From Pseudomonadota bacterium (GTDB lineage Bacteria; Campylobacterota; Campylobacteria; Campylobacterales; Sulfurospirillaceae): DNA of 64,000 nt. The DNA lies in assembly GCA_017860615.1 (NCBI GenBank), contig JAGDMU010000003.1, forward strand, positions 51,143 to 115,142. Direction: 5' to 3'. Within the stretch, counting starts at the first letter, position 1, and every line of letters begins with the position of its first letter. The position numbers were made by a program, and so were the translations under genes. Below, one piece after another: positions 17,362-25,092 of the stretch. A model generated the notes under the pieces. The model was not told the origin of the DNA and ran no database searches. It saw nothing but the letters and a program-made list of their open reading frames with translations.

Positions 17362-18834
17362 ATGAAATCAAACAAAATCATTGAGGATATACTCTTTGAG
17401 ATTGAGAAGCATGAAGGTGGAATGTCTCGCCGTAATGCGATGAAGTTTTTAGCAGCATCACCAATTGCTGCAAGCGTCTTGGCAAGTGCTACAACTGCGA
17501 CAGAAGCTCACGCTTCAAGCTCCAATGCAACGGGCAAAATTGTTATTGTGGGTGGTGGTCTTGCGGGTGTTGCAACCGCTGCAAAGCTTACAAGTAGACT
17601 TTCAAATCCTAATATCACACTCATTGAGCCAAACCCAAAATCCGTTTCGTATCAACCTGGGCAAACGTTGATCGCGGCTGGCGTATGGCAAAAAAGTGAC
17701 ATTGAGTATGAAACTGCTAATTTTATGCCAAAAGGTGTGAAATGGATCAAAGATTCAGTCGTCAGTTTTGATCCCCAAAACAATAAAGTCAAAACAGCGG
17801 ATGGTACAGAAATAAGTTATGACTATTTGGTTGTTGCAACAGGATTAATGCTCAATTTTGGGGCTATCAAAGGGCTCGAAGGCGAAATTACCTCTTCAGG
17901 TGCTAATGATGTTGTTCGTACGAAAGTCGGAAAAGATGGCGTGTATTCTATCTATTTTGCAGATGGTGCTGTTGATACTAAAAAAGGTATTGAAGAGCTT
18001 ATCGCAAAAGCGAAAGCGCACAAAGGACCTGAAAAACTTCAAGCAATTTTTACAGATCCAGATACGGCGATTAAATGTGGTGGTGCACCTAAGAAAATTA
18101 TGTATATTACGCATGATCTTCTTAGTAAAGCTGGTGTACGCGACAAAGTAGAGTTAACATTCTGTCCAAGTGGCGACAAAATGTTTGGTGTGCCTGAATA
18201 CAATACAGCTATTTTTGAACAATTTAAAGCCAGAGATTTTAAATGGGAATTTAAAACCAATTTAGTGGCGATAGATACAGAGAAAAAAGTAGCAACGTTT
18301 GAGAAAAAGTGGCTCGAAAAAGGTGAGTATGACGAGGACCTTAAAGAGTACACCATGATCTCAATGAGCAAAAACGTTGAGAAAAAGTACGACTTTATTC
18401 ATATTACTCCTCCTCAAAAAGCACCTGATGTCGTTGGTAAATCACCTGTTGGTTCAAGCAAAGGATGGGTACCTGTTGTTAAAGAAACACTTCAACACGT
18501 GACCTATAAAAACATCTTTGCACTAGGTGATGTCGCTGCTGTGCCTATGGGAAAAACAGGTGGAAGTGCACGTAAGCAATACAATGTTGTGGCTGAAAAC
18601 TTGATCGCTGTTATGGAAAAACAAGAAAAACTTCCTGCTGCGTACGATGGCTACACGGTATGTCCTTTGATTACCAGTATTGGAACGGTTGCACTCCTTG
18701 AATTTAACTGGACAGCAAAACCTGCTCCTTCTTTCCCTCTTGATCCGACACAAGAACGCTGGATTTGGTGGTTACTGAAAGTCTATGCACTTAAACCAAT
18801 GACCGTGTATGGTATGCTCTCTGGCAGAGCCTAA
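17362..18834 (+). CDS. Tat-exported sulfide:quinone reductase-like flavoprotein
   Basis: FAD oxidoreductase of the SQR/flavocytochrome c sulfide dehydrogenase superfamily. After a cytoplasmic-looking leader comes a twin-arginine signal (SRRNAMKFLAASPIAASVLASA), then the FAD-binding IVIVGGGLAGVATAAKL. Two cysteines lie in contexts like the redox pair of mitochondrial-type SQR: TAIKCGGAPKKIMYI and YTVCPLITSIGTVALLEF. A third motif, NIFALGDVAAVPMGKTGGSARKQ, contacts FAD. I prefer ATG 17362 (MKSNK) over 17326. The Tat signal places it in the periplasm, unlike ordinary SQR. The next two genes encode cytochromes, its likely electron acceptors. The exact substrate (sulfide, polysulfide or other) is inference. 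Confidence 0.8.
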   Translation: MKSNKIIEDILFEIEKHEGGMSRRNAMKFLAASPIAASVLASATTATEAHASSSNATGKIVIVGGGLAGVATAAKLTSRLSNPNITLIEPNPKSVSYQPGQTLIAAGVWQKSDIEYETANFMPKGVKWIKDSVVSFDPQNNKVKTADGTEISYDYLVVATGLMLNFGAIKGLEGEITSSGANDVVRTKVGKDGVYSIYFADGAVDTKKGIEELIAKAKAHKGPEKLQAIFTDPDTAIKCGGAPKKIMYITHDLLSKAGVRDKVELTFCPSGDKMFGVPEYNTAIFEQFKARDFKWEFKTNLVAIDTEKKVATFEKKWLEKGEYDEDLKEYTMISMSKNVEKKYDFIHITPPQKAPDVVGKSPVGSSKGWVPVVKETLQHVTYKNIFALGDVAAVPMGKTGGSARKQYNVVAENLIAVMEKQEKLPAAYDGYTVCPLITSIGTVALLEFNWTAKPAPSFPLDPTQERWIWWLLKVYALKPMTVYGMLSGRA

Positions 18835-18866
18835 TTTTGTTGATGATACATAAAAAGGAAAAACGC

Positions 18867-19244
18867 ATGAAAAAAATAAATTTAGCACTATCATTTGCCG
18901 TTGTCTTGGTTGTTTTAAGCGGATGCGGTGATAAACCAAAATCGGATGTTGTCAAATACAAATACACTCCAGAACAAGTCTACAAAGAGACATGTTTACA
19001 CTGTCATGGTCCAAAAGGTGAAGGCGTTGCTGAGAAAAAAGGACCTGCTCTTACGAAGCAAAGTGTTCAAGAGCTTGAAATGTCACTCTTTGACATTAAA
19101 AATGGCGGTCTTGGTGGACAATCAACAGCGACAGAGCATGAAGTTATGGAACATAACATGAAAAAACTGGCTGAAAAAGGGTATGACTACGATATTAAAA
19201 TGATGGCAAATTATTTGCACAACACCTTTAACGTCGCTAAATAA
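18867..19244 (+). CDS. Monoheme cytochrome c lipoprotein
   Basis: A small periplasmic class I cytochrome c. MKKINLALSFAVVLVVLSGCG is a lipoprotein signal with lipobox LSGC, so the protein is probably membrane-anchored. The heme attachment site is CLHCH near residue 42, and several C-terminal Met residues could be the sixth ligand. I choose ATG 18867 rather than the ORF-track start because AAAAGGA precedes it and the signal peptide begins there. It lies 32 bases after the SQR-like gene. It probably takes or delivers electrons for that flavoprotein, as the cytochrome subunit does in flavocytochrome c. Confidence 0.85.
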   Translation: MKKINLALSFAVVLVVLSGCGDKPKSDVVKYKYTPEQVYKETCLHCHGPKGEGVAEKKGPALTKQSVQELEMSLFDIKNGGLGGQSTATEHEVMEHNMKKLAEKGYDYDIKMMANYLHNTFNVAK

Positions 19245-19256
19245 AAATTTGAGTAT

Positions 19257-19292
19257 GATGTTTTTTGGTGTGGCAACGCATCAAAAAACATC
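19257..19292 (+). other. Inverted repeat between the two cytochrome genes
   Basis: GATGTTTTTTG and CAAAAAACATC form a perfect 11-bp stem with a 14-base loop between the cytochrome c stop and the cytochrome b start. There is no T-run after it, so it may be an mRNA-processing or stability element or a weak terminator that lowers expression of the downstream gene. Confidence 0.5.
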
Positions 19293-19304
19293 TGAAAGCT
19301 ATGA

Positions 19305-20435
19305 ATGAATAAAAAATCTCATGAAGTTTTTGTATGGCCATTATGTACACGTATTATTCATTGGATAATTGCAAGCTCATTTTTCTTCGCATTTTTTACT
19401 TCGTTTTACCATCATCTTTTTAGATGGCATCTGGCATTTGGTCTTATCTTTGGTATTGTGTTACTTTTTAGGCTTATTTGGGGATTTGTGGGACCAAACT
19501 ATGCAACGTTTAAAACATTCAAACTAAGCCTAAGAGAGCTTCAAGATTATTTTGCCCAGAAAGTTCACAACAGATGGCGTAAGATTCATGCTGGGCACAA
19601 TGCGGCATCCAGTTGGTTTACCCTCATTGTTCTAGGCTTGGGCAGTTGGATCGTTCTTACTGGACTACTTTTGCAAGGAACACAAGAAGCCAGTGGTATT
19701 TTGAGCTGTCTAAATGAACACTATTTTCACTTATCATCTACTTTTTTTGTCTTCCATGAAGTGCTCTCGTATTTACTTTTTGTTTGGGCAATCATTCATA
19801 TTGTCGGTGTTTTAATTGAACAGTTTTACCATAAAACACAGATGCTTTTTGCCATGATTACGGGATACAAAAAGGCGGATGGCAATGATGCAAGTGTTTC
19901 TATGGTACGCCATCTTTTTGCATATGCGGTCATTGGCTTATCAATTGTTACACTCTATATTGTGGCACATTCAAGTGAAACATTTTTGACAAAAAGTAGA
20001 TTTGAGAAACGAGACTTTAAAGCAGAAAATCGTACTTTTTATGAAAAATGTACTCTATGCCACAAAACTTACCCTCCTTTCATGTTGCCACATGCCTCAT
20101 GGATACGCCTTATGGATGGGCTTAATAACCATTTTGGTGAGCAGATCACAGAAAACAACATCACTAAAGAGGAGCACATTAATATCAAAGAGTATCTTTT
20201 AAGTCAGAGCGCTGAAACATCTACACATAAAGTAGCTTTTAAAACATTGGATTCTTTAGGTGACATGCGCCCTATTTCGATGAGTAAGGTTCCTTACTGG
20301 CGTGAGGCACACAAAAATATTGAAAAAAGTACCTTTAAATCTTTGCCCATCAAAGATGCCTCTAATTGCTTCGTATGCCATCCTGACTTCGAATATGGCA
20401 TCTTAGATAACACACGCATTCATATACCACGTTAA
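19305..20435 (+). CDS. Cytochrome b561-type membrane protein fused to a diheme cytochrome c domain
   Basis: The N-terminal half is a four- to five-helix cytochrome b561/Ni-hydrogenase b-type domain with candidate heme ligands in TRIIHWIIAS, KIHAGHNAAS and FHEVLSYLLFVWAIIHIVG. After a further helix (FAYAVIGLSIVTLYIVAHS, about residues 205-223) comes a periplasmic domain with two c-type heme sites, CTLCH and CFVCH. A fusion of this kind would move electrons between the quinone pool and periplasmic cytochromes. It is the third gene of the SQR-like unit. ATG 19305 is chosen over the out-of-frame ATG 19301. The direction of electron flow is unknown. Confidence 0.8.
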   Translation: MNKKSHEVFVWPLCTRIIHWIIASSFFFAFFTSFYHHLFRWHLAFGLIFGIVLLFRLIWGFVGPNYATFKTFKLSLRELQDYFAQKVHNRWRKIHAGHNAASSWFTLIVLGLGSWIVLTGLLLQGTQEASGILSCLNEHYFHLSSTFFVFHEVLSYLLFVWAIIHIVGVLIEQFYHKTQMLFAMITGYKKADGNDASVSMVRHLFAYAVIGLSIVTLYIVAHSSETFLTKSRFEKRDFKAENRTFYEKCTLCHKTYPPFMLPHASWIRLMDGLNNHFGEQITENNITKEEHINIKEYLLSQSAETSTHKVAFKTLDSLGDMRPISMSKVPYWREAHKNIEKSTFKSLPIKDASNCFVCHPDFEYGILDNTRIHIPR

Positions 20436-20470
20436 TTGTGAAAGTTTAAATAGATTTTAAACTAATGGAC

Positions 20471-20476
20471 TATAAT
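20471..20476 (+). promoter_or_regulatory. -10 element upstream of the Sel1-like gene
   Basis: GACTATAATCAT contains TATAAT at 20471-20476, 34 bases before the GTG start and just after the cytochrome b gene, suggesting independent transcription. Confidence 0.45.
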
Positions 20477-20509
20477 CATAACAATCCATTTTAAAATAAG
20501 GCGTTAGCT

Positions 20510-20917
20510 GTGAAATCACTTATTGTGCTCTTTTTGGTTATATTGACATCACTCTTTAGTGCAGAAAATTACCTTCGCGAAGGTGTTTTAGCTTACAATC
20601 AAAAATCGTATGCATCGGCGAAAACTTTTTTTGAACTGGCTATTCGTAAAGAAGAGTCTGCTAATGCTGCGTACATGCTAGGGAAAATGTACCTTTACGG
20701 TGAAGGAATAACGGTAGATCACTCGAAAGCCATTGAACTTTTAGAATTTGCACGTGAAAATGGCAATATTCCTGCGGGGTGTTACTTAAGTGAAGCCTAT
20801 ATGAATTCTAAAACAAATACCAGCTATATTGCTTATGGTCTCATGAAAGGTCTTTCTCAAAAAATTCCACATTGTCAAAAAATGCTTACACGTTATCTTA
20901 GCTATACCTCTTTTTAG
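20510..20917 (+). CDS. Sel1-repeat secreted protein (GTG start)
   Basis: A 135-residue protein with a signal peptide (KSLIVLFLVILTSLFSA) and a solenoid of TPR/Sel1-like helices. The clearest repeat is NAAYMLGKMYLYGEGITVDHSKAIELLEFARENGN near residues 52-86. Two cysteines (AGCYL, PHCQKM) resemble the paired cysteines of Helicobacter/Campylobacter cysteine-rich Sel1 proteins. The start is GTG 20510 with AAGGCG upstream. It is probably periplasmic; the partner is unknown. Confidence 0.75.
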   Translation: MKSLIVLFLVILTSLFSAENYLREGVLAYNQKSYASAKTFFELAIRKEESANAAYMLGKMYLYGEGITVDHSKAIELLEFARENGNIPAGCYLSEAYMNSKTNTSYIAYGLMKGLSQKIPHCQKMLTRYLSYTSF

Positions 20918-20934
20918 CCATCTTGAGATGATGG
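20918..20934 (+). terminator. Possible weak terminator before pdxJ
   Basis: CCATC pairs with GATGG around a 7-base loop directly after the Sel1-like stop, followed by AAACTTTTTAG. The stem is only 5 bp, so the call is weak. Confidence 0.3.
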
Positions 20935-20960
20935 AAACTTTTTAGAAATCATATTTTAGC

Positions 20961-20966
20961 TATAAT
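20961..20966 (+). promoter_or_regulatory. -10 element of pdxJ-pdxA
   Basis: TTTAGCTATAATAATCC contains TATAAT (20961-20966), 25 bases before the first ATG, with a GAAGGA ribosome-binding site between. Confidence 0.55.
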
Positions 20967-20990
20967 AATCCCTAAAAAACGAAGGATACC

Positions 20991-21773
20991 ATGATGCTTC
21001 TAGGCGTAAACATCGATCATATTGCAGTGCTCCGAGAGGCACGAAAGATTAATGACCCCGATCCGCTAGATGCCGTCTCTTTAGTCAAACGTGCTGGTGC
21101 GGATCAGATCACAATTCATTTAAGAGAAGATAGACGTCATATTAACGATGATGATGCAAAAAAGATTATTGAAAATTCCCAGCTCCCTGTCAATCTAGAG
21201 TGTTCTATCACACCAGAAATTATCGAAAAATTGATAGAACTTCGTCCTCACCGCGCTACGTTAGTGCCTGAAAAGCGTGAAGAAGTTACGACAGAGGGTG
21301 GACTTGATGTACTCAAAAATAAAGAAGTGATGAAAGAGATTGCGCAAAGGCTCAAAAAAGAGCAGATTGAACTTTCCCTCTTCATCGATCCAAACAGTAC
21401 TATGATCGAGGCTGCCAAAGAGATCAACGCGGAGTGGATTGAACTTCATACGGGAATGTATGCCAATATTTATGCGATGCTTTACTCTAACCTTTCACGC
21501 TCACGCCACAGTATTAAAACGCTTGAACTTGACCGCGAAACATTGCATATTAAACTGCTTGAAGCAACCCATGAATTGGAAAATGCTTCCAAACTTGCGC
21601 ATCAATTAGGACTTAAAGTCGCTGCAGGACATGGTTTGAACTATCAAAATGTCAAACGCATTTTGGACATCCAAGAGATCAGTGAACTAAACATTGGTCA
21701 AAGCATCATTGCACGCTCTGTTTTTGTGGGTTTTGAACAAGCCGTAAAAGAGATGTTAGGGTTACTCAAATGA
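20991..21773 (+). CDS. pdxJ: Pyridoxine 5'-phosphate synthase
   Basis: Condenses 1-deoxyxylulose 5-phosphate with the PdxA product to close the pyridoxine ring (DXP-dependent vitamin B6 route). The TIM-barrel protein starts LGVNIDHIAVLREARKINDPDPLDAV and contains QITIHLREDRRHI, VNLECSITPE, the catalytic-Glu segment ELHTGMYA and the phosphate-binding VAAGHGLNYQNV. It starts at ATG 20991 or 20994 after GAAGGA. It is 260 residues, slightly longer than enteric PdxJ. It overlaps pdxA by 4 bases. Confidence 0.96.
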   Translation: MMLLGVNIDHIAVLREARKINDPDPLDAVSLVKRAGADQITIHLREDRRHINDDDAKKIIENSQLPVNLECSITPEIIEKLIELRPHRATLVPEKREEVTTEGGLDVLKNKEVMKEIAQRLKKEQIELSLFIDPNSTMIEAAKEINAEWIELHTGMYANIYAMLYSNLSRSRHSIKTLELDRETLHIKLLEATHELENASKLAHQLGLKVAAGHGLNYQNVKRILDIQEISELNIGQSIIARSVFVGFEQAVKEMLGLLK

Positions 21774-22705
21774 AAAAAATAGCCATTAGTATTGGAGATC
21801 TTAACGGTATTGGGCTAGAAATAGCTCTGCGTGCTCATGAAGAAGTTAAAAAACATTGCCATCCTGTCTACTGCATCAATGAAAATATGCTTGGTTGGGG
21901 AGCTGCACTTCTAGGTCTGGATGTTCCCAATGACTTTGAGATACGTGACTGTGGCAAAGTTTTTGAGATCGAAGCAGGTGTCTGTTCTGCTGAGGCAGGA
22001 GAAAGCTCTTATGACTCTTTTATTACTGCGGTAGCACTGGCTAAAAGCAATGAAGTAAATGCCATTGTTACGCTCCCAATCAATAAAGAATCATGGGCAC
22101 TTGCAGGACTAGAGTACAAAGGACATACTGATGCACTAAGCGATCTTTTGGGATCTGAAGCGATCATGATGTTAGGGTGTGAAGCAATGTTTACCATTCT
22201 CTACACACATCACATTCCATTGCGCGACGTTCCTCATGAAATCAAGGCCAAAAAACTCAAACCATTTTTACTTAAAGTCTATGAAGAGCTTGGTGTTGAG
22301 CGTATCGCTGTTTTGGGGCTTAATCCTCATGCGGGAGATCATGGTGTTATTGGTGAAGAAGATGAAGAGATTGAAAAAGCGATTTTAAAAGCCAATCATT
22401 TTTTAGAACGTGAAGTCTTTTTTGGACCTCTCGTTCCAGATACCGCTTTTTCAAAGGAAAATCGTGAGAATTTCACCTATTATGTGTGTATGTACCATGA
22501 TCAAGGACTCATTCCTTTAAAAACGCTCTATTTTGAAGAAAGTATCAATGTAAGCCTTAATGCAGGTGTTGTGAGAACTTCAGTTGATCATGGAACCGCT
22601 TTTGACATTGCCTATAAAGAGGGGAATCCTTCATGCCTAAGTTATATTAATGCGGTAAAAGAAGCCGTCAAACTTGCAACAGGTAAGGCTCTTTTGACAT
22701 TTTAA
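21770..22705 (+). CDS. pdxA: 4-hydroxythreonine-4-phosphate dehydrogenase
   Basis: NAD-dependent, metal-requiring enzyme that supplies 3-amino-1-hydroxyacetone phosphate to PdxJ. The 311-residue protein has IGDLNGIGLEIALR at the start, the metal-binding histidines in YKGHTDALSDLLG and GLNPHAGDHGVIGEEDEEI, and CMYHDQGLIPLKTL with the third ligand. It is translationally coupled to pdxJ (ATGA). Its 3' end overlaps the convergent nikO gene by 4 bases, leaving no space for a terminator between them. Confidence 0.95.
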   Translation: MKKIAISIGDLNGIGLEIALRAHEEVKKHCHPVYCINENMLGWGAALLGLDVPNDFEIRDCGKVFEIEAGVCSAEAGESSYDSFITAVALAKSNEVNAIVTLPINKESWALAGLEYKGHTDALSDLLGSEAIMMLGCEAMFTILYTHHIPLRDVPHEIKAKKLKPFLLKVYEELGVERIAVLGLNPHAGDHGVIGEEDEEIEKAILKANHFLEREVFFGPLVPDTAFSKENRENFTYYVCMYHDQGLIPLKTLYFEESINVSLNAGVVRTSVDHGTAFDIAYKEGNPSCLSYINAVKEAVKLATGKALLTF

Positions 22706-23424
22706 TGCGTATGCGAATGGGAGTGATCATGCGTATGATCATGATGGTGGTGATGACTCCCATTTTTAGGATTGAGCGAGCATTTTAACCCTTCTGGCGT
22801 TATCTCATAAATTTTCTCTACAACGAGTTCAATAAACTCTTTGTGATGAGAAACAATAATAATACTCTTATCAATTTTACATAAAATTTCCACTAGACGC
22901 AGTTGCATTGCATGATCAAGTCCATTGGTAGGCTCATCTAAAAGCATGAGCTTAGGCTCGGTAATCAATACGCCTGCTAATGCGACCAGTTTTTTCTCGC
23001 CTCCTGAGAGATGATAAACAATTTTTTTAGCCAAATGTGAAATTCCCAAGTCTTGCAGTATCATGGTCGTTTTAAGTCTCGCTTCCTCTTTGGATGCCCC
23101 TCCCGCAAGAAGACTAAAGGCAACATCATCTTCCACAATGGGAGCTAAAAACTGATTGTCTGAGTCTTGGAAAAGGTAGCCTATGAGATGGCGCATCGCT
23201 TTAAAATCATCGAGTTTTAGCATAGGTTGATGAAAAAGCTCTAATGTCCCCATTTCTTGGCTTCTAAGTCCTGCAATAATTTCTAAAAGTGTTGTTTTAC
23301 CACACCCATTCGGTCCAATAATGGCAATCTTCTCTTTGTGTGATACATCAAGTGTCACATTTTCATACAAGCACACTCCATCACGCGATGTGGAGAGGTT
23401 TTTGATATTGACCGAACAGCTCAT
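22702..23424 (-). CDS. nikO: Nickel ECF transporter ATPase NikO (His-rich tail)
   Basis: ATPase of an energy-coupling-factor transporter. It has Walker A GPNGCGKTT, a Q-loop, signature LSGGEKK, Walker B LMLLDEP and the switch His in IIVSHH. The last 18 residues are almost all His with Asp, Ser and Thr (SHHHHHDHTHDHSHSHTH), a likely metal-binding tail. With NikM, NikL and NikK next door this argues for nickel rather than cobalt. The ORF track starts at 23445; I choose ATG 23424 (MSCSVNIKNL), which overlaps the nikQ stop (ATGA). Confidence 0.88.
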   Translation of the reverse strand: MSCSVNIKNLSTSRDGVCLYENVTLDVSHKEKIAIIGPNGCGKTTLLEIIAGLRSQEMGTLELFHQPMLKLDDFKAMRHLIGYLFQDSDNQFLAPIVEDDVAFSLLAGGASKEEARLKTTMILQDLGISHLAKKIVYHLSGGEKKLVALAGVLITEPKLMLLDEPTNGLDHAMQLRLVEILCKIDKSIIIVSHHKEFIELVVEKIYEITPEGLKCSLNPKNGSHHHHHDHTHDHSHSHTH

Positions 23425-24098
23425 ATAAGGGCTCCTTGTCGCCATAAAAGCGATAAAATAGTGATCAAAGCAAGCAATGTATCCTGCTTTGTAAAGGCTT
23501 GATGCTCTTCAAGTGTATAGACTTCACCACAATATCCACGAAGTTGCATCGCTTTTTGAAGCAAAACGGAACGCTCAAGTGCTTTGATGAATAAAATACC
23601 CACAAATCCTGCCATGGTTTTATAGGTTAGTATGTTAGTTTTAGGGGTAAAACCTCTGACATGCAATGTATTTTTAAACAGAGAAAATTCCCGTTTAATA
23701 AGAAAAATGGACTTCGCTGTGAAAAAGAAGATAGACGTGAGTTTATGAGGCAAACGTAAACGATGCATTGCAATCGCAATCGCAAACTCATCTTTACCCT
23801 GAAAAAGCATCAAAATAAACATTAAAATAAAGTTTGAACGTAAAAAAACCAAGAGTGCAAGATCATAGTTTTTTTGCCAAAGCATACTGAGAACTACAAT
23901 TGCAATAAGCGTATTGAGAAAAAAGAGTCGCTTGAAAATAGACAAAAGTGACTCTTTTTGAAACCATCCCAACAAAAGAAGTGGTAAAAGCATCGGTGTA
24001 TATAGATGCTCCTGCAATGCGACACTGCTACTGTATAAAAGTGCCAAAAGAAGCGCTGTAGTGGGCGTTATATGTGGCGAGGTTTGCGTTTGGTCCAA
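23421..24098 (-). CDS. nikQ: ECF transporter T component NikQ/CbiQ (TTG start)
   Basis: Transmembrane T-subunit joining the substrate-binding NikM to the ATPase. The 225-residue protein has four to five hydrophobic helices and the two coupling-helix motifs expected for CbiQ-type proteins (MHRLRLPHK and the A-R-G-like HVRGF / MQLRGYCGE). The start is TTG 24098 with GGAG 7 bases upstream; it lies 31 bases inside nikL, so translation is tightly coupled. The next gene starts in its stop codon. Confidence 0.85.
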   Translation of the reverse strand: MDQTQTSPHITPTTALLLALLYSSSVALQEHLYTPMLLPLLLLGWFQKESLLSIFKRLFFLNTLIAIVVLSMLWQKNYDLALLVFLRSNFILMFILMLFQGKDEFAIAIAMHRLRLPHKLTSIFFFTAKSIFLIKREFSLFKNTLHVRGFTPKTNILTYKTMAGFVGILFIKALERSVLLQKAMQLRGYCGEVYTLEEHQAFTKQDTLLALITILSLLWRQGALI

Positions 24099-24490
24099 TA
24101 GAGTACTCCAAAGAAAAAGACAATTATAGCCAATCCTAAGAGTATTTTATCCCATGGAGTATCGGATGGCAATGTTTTAGCCTCTTCTTTGGTATGGCTT
24201 TGTGCAACATAATGTGTTTGCGATTGATGCCCCATACCTGCCTCGACCACAATGCTAAACTCAGCAGCAGGAAGCTTTGCTGAGGCTTTTCCATCATCAT
24301 CTGTTTTTAGGACAAGAAGTTCTTTTTGATTATCATCCAAAAGCTTGAGAACACACTGTTTACAAGGAGATGATTTTGTGAAATAACTTTGGACATAGAG
24401 TTTACCCTCTTCATCGTAGGCAAAAAGATTGATTTTATGTGCCCAAAGACTACTGATACAGAGGAAACTAAGCAGCCATACGCGAAACAT
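24068..24490 (-). CDS. nikL: Nickel transporter accessory protein NikL
   Basis: Small accessory protein found with NikM in nickel ECF systems. The 140-residue protein has a signal peptide (FRVWLLSFLCISSLWAH, where the His after the cleavage site could bind metal), a periplasmic beta domain with CKQC near residues 43-46, and one C-terminal membrane helix (ILLGLAIIVFFFGVLYW) followed by a positive tail. It overlaps nikM at its start and nikQ at its end. The assignment is mostly from operon position and topology. Confidence 0.75.
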   Translation of the reverse strand: MFRVWLLSFLCISSLWAHKINLFAYDEEGKLYVQSYFTKSSPCKQCVLKLLDDNQKELLVLKTDDDGKASAKLPAAEFSIVVEAGMGHQSQTHYVAQSHTKEEAKTLPSDTPWDKILLGLAIIVFFFGVLYWTKRKPRHI

Positions 24491-25091
24491 GCTGTTCCTT
24501 TTGATATAAAAGTGTTGGAGCTACTTTTTCGATGAAACGAAGAGCCAAAAGTGTCATAGCTCCTTCGATAAACATGAGCGGCAAATGCGCTACTAACGCA
24601 ATTTTAGCGGCATCCATAAAGGCATCACCATTAAGGGCAAGAGTGAGAGAAAGCAAAAAGGCTGAAAGTGCTAAAGGAATAAAGCCAATTAAAAACCAGA
24701 GTATATCTTTTTGCCAACGTTTGTGTGTTGGAAGCATAAAGAGCCAGTATCCGATCAGTGTTGGTGTAGCAAGATTAAAGAGATTGATACCCAGCGTGGT
24801 AAGTCCACCAAAGCCAAAAAGAACACCTTGGAGTAAAAGGGCAACAAAGATAGCAATGAAGGCTCTTAGTCCAAGCATAGCTCCTACAATGCCACCCAGC
24901 ACAAGATGCACGGATGTTGGACCAATGGGAACATGAATGAATGAAGCTAAGAAAAAGAGCGCTGAAAGCACAGCCGTCTTGGGAATATCTTCATCTTTAA
25001 GTGTTTTAAATGCATAAAGCGTAAAAAAAGCCGAAACGACGGCTCCACCTATGAGTATTTCAGGTCTGAGTAAACCTTCACTAAGATGCAT
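24468..25091 (-). CDS. nikM: Nickel ECF transporter substrate-binding subunit NikM
   Basis: S-component of CbiM/NikM type. The N-terminus MHLSEG places a histidine at residue 2, as in the family, where the N-terminal amine and His2 help to hold the metal. FIHVPIGPTSVHLVLGGIVGAMLG contains further conserved His residues. It has 207 residues and about six or seven membrane helices. The start lies 1 base after nikK and the end overlaps nikL. Nickel is favoured over cobalt because of nikK/nikL and the absence of cobalamin genes nearby. Confidence 0.88.
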   Translation of the reverse strand: MHLSEGLLRPEILIGGAVVSAFFTLYAFKTLKDEDIPKTAVLSALFFLASFIHVPIGPTSVHLVLGGIVGAMLGLRAFIAIFVALLLQGVLFGFGGLTTLGINLFNLATPTLIGYWLFMLPTHKRWQKDILWFLIGFIPLALSAFLLSLTLALNGDAFMDAAKIALVAHLPLMFIEGAMTLLALRFIEKVAPTLLYQKEQHVSRMAA

Positions 25092-25092
25092 C

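Noticed and set aside
24468-25091. Cobalt transport (cbiM) as the function of the ECF genes
   Set aside because: No cobalamin genes are adjacent, and the NikK and NikL companions plus the His-rich ATPase tail point to nickel; cobalt is not formally excluded.
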